Of a stretch of DNA of 8,071 nt, positions 1-5,861 are shown in pieces. Below the pieces are notes generated by a model. The model had not been told where the DNA came from. It saw only the letters and a program-made list of their open reading frames with translations, and did not search any database. The translations under genes were made by a program, and so were the position numbers. How positions within the stretch are numbered: position 1 is the first letter of the stretch; every line of letters begins with the position of its first letter. This DNA comes from Chloroflexia bacterium (GTDB lineage: Bacteria > Chloroflexota > Chloroflexia > QHBQ01 > JADMIH01): contig JAICKM010000298.1 in NCBI GenBank assembly GCA_025927935.1, forward strand, positions 1 through 8,071, written 5' to 3'.

Positions 1-23
1 GCCAGATACACCCGGCCGATCAT

Positions 24-41
24 CTCTAGATCTGGCTAGAG
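24..41. repeat. Small inverted repeat beyond the 3' end of the GGDEF gene
   Basis: CTCTAG (24-29) and CTAGAG (36-41) are a perfect 6-bp inverted repeat around the 6-nt loop ATCTGG. The loop is itself complementary to CCAGAT at 2-7, so two mutually exclusive pairings exist. There is no T-run on either side, so it is not a convincing intrinsic terminator for the minus-strand gene that ends at 79. The rest of 1-78 shows no gene that I can support. Confidence 0.3.
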
Positions 42-78
42 TATACATCAAGAGTGCTATCCCTGCACGCGAGCACGC

Positions 79-1044
79 TCACCGGAAAAAGACCACCCGG
101 TTGCGCCCGGCTTGCTTGGCCTGGTAGAGCGCGTGGTCGGCCTCGCCGATCATGCGCGCGCCGTCGAGGTCGCCGCGCTGGTGCGTGCTGACCCCCAAGC
201 TGATGGTCACGTGCGGCAAGCGGGGCGGGCGACTCGCGGCTATCGTCGAGCGCACATGCTCAGCCACGATGAGCGCGTCCGCGGCATCGGTCTCCGGGAG
301 AAGCACGGCGAACTCTTCGCCGCCGTAGCGGGTGACGATGTCGGTGTTGCGGACTTTATTGCGGATCAGGATGGCGATATGGCGCAGCACGGTATTGCCC
401 GTCTGGTGGCCGAAAGTATCGTTGACGCGCTTGAAATGGTCGATGTCGGCCATGAAGAGCGACAGTGGTCGATGGTAACGCACGCTGCGGCGCACTTCGT
501 CGATGATGCGCTCCTGAAAGAAGCGGTAGTTGTGCAGGCCGGTTAGTTCATCATGCGTTACCATCTCCACCAACTGATTGCTGAGTTGGCCCCAGCGGGC
601 GCGCTGGCGCTCCAGGTCGGCGGTGACGCGGGCATGGTAGTCGTCGGTGAAGCGCACCACGGCGATGTCCACGGCGGACTCGAAGCGCTGCCAGTCGGCC
701 AGCAAGGCGGGCATATCGGCGCTGTCCGCATAGCGGGCCAGCAGGCGGGGCCGGACCAACTGTTTCGGGATCAAGAAAGCCCGCTGCAACTGGGTGATCC
801 CGAAATTCTGGCTGGCGCGCAGCGGCGCGATGCGGGCGATGAACATGCGCAACGGCCATTGATCGTTTTGTTGGATCAGCGCGCAATACGCCTGAAAACA
901 GGCCGTACAGGTGGTACGCAACTCGTCCAGGGGAAGGCCGGCGTAGGGCGTATTGCTGAGGCTGTGCAGCATACAGGCCCAGGTTTCGATGATGACCTCG
1001 CCGTCCTGCTCCAACAGGTCATCGAGACGGGTTTTCTGTGGCAT
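79..1044 (-). CDS. Diguanylate cyclase (GGDEF domain) with helical N-terminal sensor region
   Basis: The predicted enzyme condenses two GTP to cyclic-di-GMP in the cytoplasm; no signal peptide or membrane segment is visible. Residues about 158-321 form the GGDEF domain: DELTGLHNY (165-173), metal-binding D200 in the MADIDHFK segment, the active-site GGEEF (241-245), and a product-inhibition I-site RNTD (232-235) exactly five residues before it. Active-site and I-site residues are intact, so an active, feedback-inhibited cyclase is expected. Residues 1-150 look wholly helical and resemble the N-terminal domain of RsbRD-type co-antagonists (the stretch around 77-100 fits best); this assignment is tentative. 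The N-terminal region carries Cys24, Cys46, Cys49 and Cys54. The ATG at 1044 was chosen because two nearby upstream ATGs (1048, 1054) are out of frame. No clear Shine-Dalgarno sequence precedes it. The gene is transcribed away from everything else in the window. Confidence 0.93.
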   Translation of the reverse strand: MPQKTRLDDLLEQDGEVIIETWACMLHSLSNTPYAGLPLDELRTTCTACFQAYCALIQQNDQWPLRMFIARIAPLRASQNFGITQLQRAFLIPKQLVRPRLLARYADSADMPALLADWQRFESAVDIAVVRFTDDYHARVTADLERQRARWGQLSNQLVEMVTHDELTGLHNYRFFQERIIDEVRRSVRYHRPLSLFMADIDHFKRVNDTFGHQTGNTVLRHIAILIRNKVRNTDIVTRYGGEEFAVLLPETDAADALIVAEHVRSTIAASRPPRLPHVTISLGVSTHQRGDLDGARMIGEADHALYQAKQAGRNRVVFFR

Positions 1045-1068
1045 ACATATCCATGTTTGTCAGTCTGC

Positions 1069-1097
1069 TTCCCAAACGGGAAAACTTGCGTTATAAT
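1069..1097 (+). promoter_or_regulatory. Sigma70-type promoter for the Roadblock-purM-purN unit
   Basis: A perfect -10 hexamer TATAAT lies at 1092-1097, with TTCCCA (4 of 6 matches to TTGACA) at 1069-1074 and a 17-nt spacer. Transcription would start near 1104, giving a leader of about 140 nt before the GTG at 1243. The -35 hexamer lies inside an inverted repeat, TTCCC-AAAC-GGGAA (1069-1082). On the minus strand the same A+T-rich core reads TATAAC and could serve the divergent GGDEF gene, though no good -35 is visible for it. Confidence 0.6.
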
Positions 1098-1103
1098 GTC
1101 CCC

Positions 1104-1225
1104 ATCTTACATGACATAAAGCCAGTCGGGCGCCATCGAAGCCCGATTTGTTGCTGATGGCCGGCTGTGGAGTTGTGCTCCGCGGATCGCCTCGGCCGTG
1201 TGTCCCGCGTGACGGCGGCGGGACA
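1104..1225 (+). promoter_or_regulatory. Leader with several possible hairpins
   Basis: Three inverted-repeat structures occur in the leader: TCGGGC/GCCCGA (1126-1131 with 1141-1146), followed by TTTGTT; GGCCG/CGGCC (1159-1163 with 1193-1197) enclosing GGAG/CTCC (1169-1172 with 1178-1181); and an 8-bp stem TGTCCCGC/GCGGGACA (1201-1208 with 1218-1225) that abuts the ribosome binding site. I do not recognise a known riboswitch. GC-rich DNA makes such stems frequent, so function is unproven. Confidence 0.3.
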
Positions 1226-1233
1226 AAAGGAGG
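1226..1233 (+). promoter_or_regulatory. Strong ribosome binding site that decides a GTG start
   Basis: AAAGGAGG lies 9 nt before GTG 1243. The in-frame ATG at 1255 would be 21 nt away, too far for this site, so GTG is the better start. Confidence 0.8.
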
Positions 1234-1242
1234 AGACGCTAA

Positions 1243-1608
1243 GTGGCAACCGGCATGCAAGACCTCTTAAGCAAGTTTCGTGCGATCCGTGGCGTGGGCA
1301 TGGCCGCGGTCGTCGGATCCGATGGCCTGGTGATCGAAAGTGTCCACCGGCCCGAACTCGACGCCGACGCGCTGGCGGCTGTGGCGACCAACGGTTTGCT
1401 GCTGGCCGAAGCCCTGGGCCGGCAAATGGAGCGCGGCGGCGCGCTGCAAACGATTATTGAGTATGAAGGCGGCGTGGTCCTCATCGAGCCGCTCGGCGAT
1501 GAGGGCATGGTCCTTGTGGTCTCCGATGACCGCAACGACCTGGGCCGCATCCGCTTTACGGCCAAGCAGTACAAGTCGGATCTGGTCGACGCGCTGGCCG
1601 CCATCTAA
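1243..1608 (+). CDS. Roadblock/LC7 domain protein, single domain
   Basis: This 121-residue protein is the length of a single Roadblock/LC7 fold. Family members are small dimeric cytoplasmic proteins that commonly regulate or scaffold small GTPases. Supporting features are the opening helix (QDLLSKFRAIRGV, 6-18), the strand pair AAVVGSDGLVIES (21-33), a long Ala/Leu-rich helix (41-62), a strand with YEGGVVLIEPLG (74-85), and a closing strand and helix. It has no membrane segment or catalytic motif. The GTG start is set by the AAAGGAGG site. Its stop is 23 nt before purM, so it is probably cotranscribed with the purine genes. It is clearly different from the MglB-like Roadblock protein at 3711: it is shorter, has no C-terminal extension and no GTPase gene next to it. 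Its partner is unknown; MglA at 4218 is one candidate. Confidence 0.85.
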   Translation: MATGMQDLLSKFRAIRGVGMAAVVGSDGLVIESVHRPELDADALAAVATNGLLLAEALGRQMERGGALQTIIEYEGGVVLIEPLGDEGMVLVVSDDRNDLGRIRFTAKQYKSDLVDALAAI

Positions 1609-1631
1609 TCCACCCAGGCGAAAGCAGCCCC

Positions 1632-2726
1632 ATGCCCAGTGATCACCTGGCCCCGCGCGCCGCCGCCTACCAGGCGGCGGGAGTTGATATTGTGGCTGGG
1701 GAGCAGGCCGTCGAGTTGATGCGCGCCCGCGTGCGGGCGACCTTTGGCGCTGAAGTGCTGGCCGACCTGGGCCACTTCAGCGGCCTGTATAACCTGGGCA
1801 CCCGCCTGGGCCTCCCGCCCGGCGACCACGATCCGGTGCTGGTCGCCAGCGCCGACGGCGTCGGCACCAAATTGCGCCTGGCGATCCTGACCGGGCGGCA
1901 CGCGACCATCGGCGCGGACCTCGTTAACCATTGCGTCAACGACATCCTCACTTGCGGCGCGCGCCCGCTGTTTTTCCTCGACTATTTTGCCACCGGCACG
2001 CTCGATCCCGCCCAGGCCGCCGCGGTGGTCGGGGGGCTGGCGGACGCCTGCCGGGCGGTGGGCTGCGCTCTGTTGGGCGGGGAAACGGCGGAGATGCCCG
2101 GCTTCTACGCGCCGGGCGACTATGACCTGGCCGGGTTCATTGTCGGGCTGGTGGAGCGCGGGCGGATGGTGCTGGGCACGGCGATCACGCCGGGCGACGT
2201 GGTGCTGGGCTTGCCGGCGGCGGGATTGCATACCAATGGTTACTCCCTGGCCCGCCGCGCCCTGGGCCTGGACGACTCGGATGCTGTCGTGGTGCGTGCC
2301 CGGCTGGCCGAGCAGCCGCCCGCCCTGGAGGCTCCGCTGGGCGACGTGCTGCTCGCGCCTCATCGCTGCTACCTGCCCGTTGTGGCGCCACTGCTGGACG
2401 CACCCGGCGGGCCGCTGGTGCGCGGCATGGCCCACATCACCGGGGGCGGGCTGCCGGGAAACATCGCCCGGGTGTTGCCGTCCGGCACCGGCATCGTCTT
2501 GGAGCGCGGCGCGTGGTCCGTCCCGCCGATTTTCGACCTCATCGCCGCGCGGGGCGGGGTGCCCGCCGCTGAGATGCCCCATATATTCAATCTTGGGCTG
2601 GGCTTTATCCTCATCGCGGCGCCGGAGCAGGTCGCGCCGATTCAGGAGCGCGCTCCGGAGGCGCTGGTCGTGGGACAGGTTGTGGCGCGGACGGACGCGG
2701 CAGCGCCCGCCGTGCTCCTGCGGTAG
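1632..2726 (+). CDS. purM: Phosphoribosylformylglycinamidine cyclo-ligase (AIR synthetase)
   Basis: PurM catalyses ATP-dependent ring closure of formylglycinamidine ribonucleotide (FGAM) to aminoimidazole ribonucleotide (AIR), the fifth step of de novo purine synthesis, in the cytosol. The 364-residue product is close to the usual family length of about 345. Family signatures are complete: GVDIVAGE (17-24), DGVGTKL (75-81), VNDI (102-105) followed by PLFFLDYFATG (112-122), GGETAEMPG (149-157), HTNGYSL (200-206) and HITGGGLPGN (268-277). The two-domain PurM/HypE/ThiL-type fold appears intact with no frameshift. The ribosome binding site before ATG 1632 is weak (AGGCGAAAG region), which suits expression as a downstream gene of the Roadblock protein 23 nt upstream. 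purN follows after 7 nt. Confidence 0.97.
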   Translation: MPSDHLAPRAAAYQAAGVDIVAGEQAVELMRARVRATFGAEVLADLGHFSGLYNLGTRLGLPPGDHDPVLVASADGVGTKLRLAILTGRHATIGADLVNHCVNDILTCGARPLFFLDYFATGTLDPAQAAAVVGGLADACRAVGCALLGGETAEMPGFYAPGDYDLAGFIVGLVERGRMVLGTAITPGDVVLGLPAAGLHTNGYSLARRALGLDDSDAVVVRARLAEQPPALEAPLGDVLLAPHRCYLPVVAPLLDAPGGPLVRGMAHITGGGLPGNIARVLPSGTGIVLERGAWSVPPIFDLIAARGGVPAAEMPHIFNLGLGFILIAAPEQVAPIQERAPEALVVGQVVARTDAAAPAVLLR

Positions 2727-2733
2727 CGCGGCG

Positions 2734-3438
2734 ATGGACGGCGAAGCACGCGATCCCGCCGAGCAGTTGCCGCTGTTCTCGGCGCCCAGCTACCCAGAGC
2801 CGCCCGTGGTGGTGCCCGCGCCGGCGTTGCCTTTGCGGCTGGGCGTGCTTGTCTCGGGGCGGGGCAGCAATCTGCGGGTGCTGCTGGAAGCATGCGCGGC
2901 GGGCGCTTTGCCCGCGACAGTTGTAGCCGTCGTCTCCAACCACAGCGAGGCGCCCGCGCTGGAGATTGCCGCCGAGTATGGGGTGGCGGCCACGGCTGTC
3001 CCCCGTGCCGGGTGCCCCAGCCGTTTGGCCCAACAGCAGCAGATGGCCGATTTTCTGGACGCGGCGGATGCCCAACTGATTGTCTGCGCGGGCTTCGACC
3101 GGGTGCTGGAAGCCGCGATCTGCGAGCATTACCTGGGCCGGATCATCAATCTCCACCCCTCGCTGCTGCCGGCTTTCGGCGGCGGGCTGCACGCCATCGC
3201 CGACGCCCTGGCCTACGGCGTCAAAGTGACCGGCGTCACGGTCCATTTTGTCACCACGGACATCGACGCCGGGCCGATCATCTTGCAAGAGGCTGTGCCG
3301 GTGCTGCCCGACGACACCCTGGCCGCCCTCACCGAGCGGGTGCAGGTCGTGGAACATCGCCTGCTGCCGGCGGCGGTGGCGCTGTATGCGCAGGGCCGGC
3401 TCCAGGTGGAAGGCCGTCGCGTGCTGATTCGCCCCTGA
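2734..3438 (+). CDS. purN: Phosphoribosylglycinamide formyltransferase, with N-terminal extension
   Basis: PurN transfers a formyl group from 10-formyl-tetrahydrofolate to glycinamide ribonucleotide (GAR), the third step of purine synthesis. The catalytic domain begins at about residue 34 with GVLVSGRGSNL (37-47), the phosphate-binding loop. Catalytic residues Asn139 and His141 (INLHPSLLP) and Asp178 (HFVTTDIDAGP) align with Asn106, His108 and Asp144 of E. coli PurN. The 234-residue length exceeds the E. coli enzyme (212) mainly because of a Pro-rich N-terminal extension of about 33 residues, containing QLPLF at 11-15. The ATG at 2734 is 7 nt after the purM stop and has no Shine-Dalgarno sequence, which suggests translational coupling. 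The reading frame is open well into purM, so an upstream start cannot be excluded. In-frame GTG codons near 2806 would instead remove most of the extension. Confidence 0.95.
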   Translation: MDGEARDPAEQLPLFSAPSYPEPPVVVPAPALPLRLGVLVSGRGSNLRVLLEACAAGALPATVVAVVSNHSEAPALEIAAEYGVAATAVPRAGCPSRLAQQQQMADFLDAADAQLIVCAGFDRVLEAAICEHYLGRIINLHPSLLPAFGGGLHAIADALAYGVKVTGVTVHFVTTDIDAGPIILQEAVPVLPDDTLAALTERVQVVEHRLLPAAVALYAQGRLQVEGRRVLIRP

Positions 3439-3554
3439 GCAGGCGCCCGCCCGCCGCCATTCCGGGCCAATCGGCCACCGGCAACGGGGACCAATGGACA
3501 CGGCGCCCGCTCTGCCGCTCGTGGTATGCTTATCGTATGGAGATACCCGGATGC

Positions 3555-3578
3555 CGTGCCTGCGCACGCGTATTTGTT
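3555..3578 (+). terminator. Weak candidate terminator downstream of purN
   Basis: A short hairpin CGTGC-CTGC-GCACG (3555-3568) is followed by TATTTGTT (3571-3578). The stem is only 5 bp and lies about 117 nt after the purN stop, so this is a weak call. No better terminator was seen between 3439 and the promoter at 3605. A GC-rich foldback near 3463-3481 lacks any T-run. Confidence 0.22.
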
Positions 3579-3604
3579 GGCCCCAGGGTGCTCAGCAGTT
3601 GTTA

Positions 3605-3633
3605 TTGACATATCATATAGCCTAGTGTATAGT
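3605..3633 (+). promoter_or_regulatory. Near-consensus promoter for the mglB-mglA operon
   Basis: TTGACA (3605-3610) is a perfect -35 and TATAGT (3628-3633) matches the -10 at 5 of 6 positions, with an optimal 17-nt spacer. It sits in a locally A+T-rich patch (about 3600-3635) that contrasts with the GC-rich surroundings. The predicted start is near 3640, leaving a leader of about 70 nt before ATG 3711. Confidence 0.8.
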
Positions 3634-3710
3634 AAGGCAGATGGCACATTGGACCGCCTGAACCGTCTCAACACGTCGCTGCACCGCCGCAACAGAGGGA
3701 GGCTCCCCGT

Positions 3711-4205
3711 ATGGACCCGCAGTTAACGAGCCTGGTCGTGTCGGAGAAAGACACGGATGCGATCGAGGAGTGTCTCGAGCGTCTCGTGGGGGACACGAAC
3801 GCCAACTACTCGATGTTGCTCGATAAGAGCGGCCAAGTTATTGCGTCCCGCGGCGACACCCAGCGGCAAGACATCACCGCCCTGGGCGCCCTGCTGGCGG
3901 GCACTTTTGCGTCCTCCCGCGAAGTGGCCCGGCTGTTGCGCGAAAAAGATTTCCGCGTTCTGTTTCAACAGGGTGTCAAAGAAAATATCTTCACCGAGCT
4001 AATCGAAGAGCAGTGGATGCTGGTCGTGATGTTTGACAAGCGGACCCACATCGGCCTGGTTAAGGTGCTTGCCAAGCGCGCGACCGATGAACTCGGTTCT
4101 GTGCTCCAGCGCGTGCGCCAGCAGAGCCGCCAGCGGGATGCCGTCATCAGCACCAGCTTCCGCACCTCGGTTGAGGATACCATCGATTTGCTCTTCCGCG
4201 ATTAA
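3711..4205 (+). CDS. mglB: MglB-like Roadblock/LC7 protein, predicted MglA GTPase-activating partner
   Basis: In Myxococcus xanthus MglB is a dimeric Roadblock protein that stimulates GTP hydrolysis by MglA and helps set the front-rear polarity of gliding cells. This 164-residue protein is close to the Myxococcus length and resembles it along its length as I recall it: NANYSMLLDKSGQVIAS (30-46), DITALGALLAGTFAS (54-68), the LVVMFDKRTHIGLVKV segment (104-119), ATDEL (124-128), and a C-terminal acidic helix ending in DTIDLLF (156-162) like the IDNLF end of MglB. That C-terminal helix is reported to contribute to MglA binding. The start has GAGGGAGG 8 nt upstream. The stop is 12 nt before the mglA-like gene, in the same order as Myxococcus mglBA. 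GAP activity is inferred from family and context. Confidence 0.88.
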   Translation: MDPQLTSLVVSEKDTDAIEECLERLVGDTNANYSMLLDKSGQVIASRGDTQRQDITALGALLAGTFASSREVARLLREKDFRVLFQQGVKENIFTELIEEQWMLVVMFDKRTHIGLVKVLAKRATDELGSVLQRVRQQSRQRDAVISTSFRTSVEDTIDLLFRD

Positions 4206-4217
4206 TGGTGAGGTATC

Positions 4218-4793
4218 ATGGCACTGATTAATGTGGCCGCCCGCGAAATACACTGCAAAATCGTGTACTATGGCCCGGGGCTTTGTGGCAAGACGACGAA
4301 CCTCAAATATATTCACTCAATGGTGCCGCAGCAGGCCAAGGGCGACTTGATTTCCATCGCGACCGAAACCGAGCGCACCCTCTTCTTCGACTTTCTCCCG
4401 CTGGATCTCGGTCAGGTCCATGGCTTTCAAACGCGCATCCACCTGTTCACGGTGCCCGGCCAGGTGCTCTACGAACGCACCCGTGTGGCCGTGCTGAACG
4501 GCGCGGATGGCGTCGTCTTCGTGGCCGACTCGCAACGCCATAAGTTGCAGGAGGATGTGCAAAGCCTCCAGGAGTTGGCCCGCAACGTCACGTTGATGGG
4601 TAAGAAATTCCTCGAATTTCCGCTGGTCATGCAGTACAACAAGCGGGACCTGGAAAATGCCTTGCCGGTGGAAGTGATGGACCGGTATCTGAATTCGATC
4701 CGGGTTCCGCGCTATGAAGCCGCGGCTGCGAAAGGGATTGGCGTCTTCGACACGCTCAAAGCCGTCAGCAAACTGGTAATAAGCAAGCTGTAA
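4218..4793 (+). CDS. mglA: MglA-like small Ras-family GTPase
   Basis: MglA is a cytoplasmic Ras-like GTPase switch; the GTP form binds polarity and motility effectors. All boxes are present: P-loop GPGLCGKTT (19-27), switch I around TERTLFFDF (51-59), G3 as TVPGQ (78-82) in place of the Ras DxxGQ (typical of MglA), NKRD (141-144), and a G5 region near AKGIGV (171-176). Arg53 and Gln82, which are required for MglB-stimulated hydrolysis in Myxococcus MglA, are both conserved at the same numbers. Its 191 residues match the family. The ATG follows GGTGAGG with a short 4-nt spacing. It lies 12 nt after mglB and 18 nt before the DUF4388 gene, so it is the second gene of an operon. The sequence does not show whether its output is gliding, type IV pili or another polar function. 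Confidence 0.95.
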   Translation: MALINVAAREIHCKIVYYGPGLCGKTTNLKYIHSMVPQQAKGDLISIATETERTLFFDFLPLDLGQVHGFQTRIHLFTVPGQVLYERTRVAVLNGADGVVFVADSQRHKLQEDVQSLQELARNVTLMGKKFLEFPLVMQYNKRDLENALPVEVMDRYLNSIRVPRYEAAAAKGIGVFDTLKAVSKLVISKL

Positions 4794-4811
4794 ACAGCGA
4801 GGCTCCGCACC

Positions 4812-5813
4812 ATGGCGCTAGAGGGTACGCTCAAAGACTTCCCTCTGCCCGACATCATCCAGTTGCTCAGCCTGAGCCGCAAAACGGGCGCAGTGGAGAT
4901 CATGGGCAGCGACGGCTTCGGCAGCGGGAGGTTATATTTCCACCAGGGGAAGGTGGTGTCCGCCGCGCTCGAAGATATGGCGCCGCTGGACGCTGCCTAT
5001 TCTTTCTTCACCTTTCCCGGCGGCAACTTTCGCTTCTACGAAAACGAACTGCCGGCCTCGGACGCCCAGCCGATCACGATCTCCAACGAGTTTCTGATCA
5101 TGGAGGGCATCCGCCGGGCGGATGAGTGGCAGAAGCTGCGCGACCGGGTGCCCTCACTTGATATGGTGCTCGGCCTGGTGGCCGACCCAGTGGCCGGCAA
5201 CCGCGATATTAATCTCAAGCCCGACGAGTGGCGGGTGCTGACCATGATCAACGGGCGCGACAGCGTCCGGCAGATCGCCCGCCGGACCAGCTTCGGCGAT
5301 TTCAAGACGGCGCGCATCATTTATCACCTGCTGAGTGCGGGGCTGATCGAGCCGCTGGGCATCCCGCAGGCCCCCGCCGCGGCGGCCCCCGTGCAGGCTC
5401 CGGCGCCGCCCCCCCTGGCCCCGCCCGCGCCGGTGAGCGTGCCGCCCGCCCAGCAAGTGGCCGCCCCCCGGCCCGCGCCGGTAGCGGACCAGGTGATTCG
5501 CCGCATCGCGCCCGCTCCCGCGCCGGTCCCGGCGCCGCCGGTCCCGCCACCCGCGCGCCCGCCCCAGGGGCCGGCCCTTTATGCCCGGCTGGAGGGGATC
5601 GCCGTCGGCGAACTGGGCAATACGGGGCGCCTGATGCTCAGCGATGCGTACCGGCGCCTGCGCTTGCAGCCGGGAGCCGACCTGACCGCCACCGTCGCGG
5701 GCAACCTCTGTGACCAGTTTGAGCGCGATGCCGGTATGCTTGTCGGATCGGGCCGCGCCCGCAACCTGGCTAATACACTGCGCCGCGCCGCAGCCGAATT
5801 CTTCAGTGGCTAG
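4812..5813 (+). CDS. DUF4388 (PATAN) protein with Pro/Ala linker and C-terminal helical domain
   Basis: Residues 1 to about 100 are a DUF4388/PATAN domain: LEGTLKDFPLPDIIQLLSLS (3-22), RKTGAVEI (23-30), GRLYFHQGKVVSA (39-51) and the FPGGNFRFYE segment (68-77). Such domains are known in bacterial signalling and adaptor proteins; no enzyme activity is assigned. Residues about 134-183 resemble a winged-helix-like module common after DUF4388 (PDEWRVLTMINGRDSVRQIA, 137-156). A Pro/Ala-rich, probably disordered linker follows (about 186-254, with APAP repeats). Residues about 255-331 form a compact, mostly helical C-terminal domain (LSDAYRRLRLQPGADL, 276-291; LCDQFERDAGMLVG, 299-312) that I do not recognise. 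There is no signal peptide or membrane segment. GAGG lies 9 nt before the ATG. The position 18 nt after mglA suggests a role as effector, localiser or regulator of the GTPase; this is inference. Confidence 0.85.
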   Translation: MALEGTLKDFPLPDIIQLLSLSRKTGAVEIMGSDGFGSGRLYFHQGKVVSAALEDMAPLDAAYSFFTFPGGNFRFYENELPASDAQPITISNEFLIMEGIRRADEWQKLRDRVPSLDMVLGLVADPVAGNRDINLKPDEWRVLTMINGRDSVRQIARRTSFGDFKTARIIYHLLSAGLIEPLGIPQAPAAAAPVQAPAPPPLAPPAPVSVPPAQQVAAPRPAPVADQVIRRIAPAPAPVPAPPVPPPARPPQGPALYARLEGIAVGELGNTGRLMLSDAYRRLRLQPGADLTATVAGNLCDQFERDAGMLVGSGRARNLANTLRRAAAEFFSG

Positions 5814-5861
5814 GGTGACGCTCAGCCACCATTCGCGGTCCAAGAGACCGGAGATACGCTT

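Noticed and set aside
112..1119. Plus-strand open frames across the GGDEF gene
   Set aside because: They are antisense to a protein with intact GGEEF and I-site motifs and have no features of their own.
1605..2582. Minus-strand open frame antisense to purM
   Set aside because: Shadow of a clear purM; composition is Gln/Arg/His/Gly-rich with no recognisable family.
1987..2733. Upstream extension of the purN frame through the end of purM
   Set aside because: The translation is Arg/Trp/Cys/Ser-rich and overlaps the conserved purM frame. The ATG at 2734, 7 nt after the purM stop, is the simpler start.
3522..3530. TGGTATGCT as an extended -10 promoter between purN and mglB
   Set aside because: The hexamer matches only 4 of 6 and there is no -35. 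The TTGACA/TATAGT promoter at 3605-3633 is much better placed.
2611..3567. Minus-strand open frame antisense to purN
   Set aside because: Shadow of purN with no motif; the plus strand carries the catalytic residues of PurN.
5368..5577. GC-rich repeat-like tract of Pro/Ala codons considered as a tandem repeat
   Set aside because: It encodes the Pro/Ala linker of the DUF4388 protein; units are irregular and no fixed period was found.
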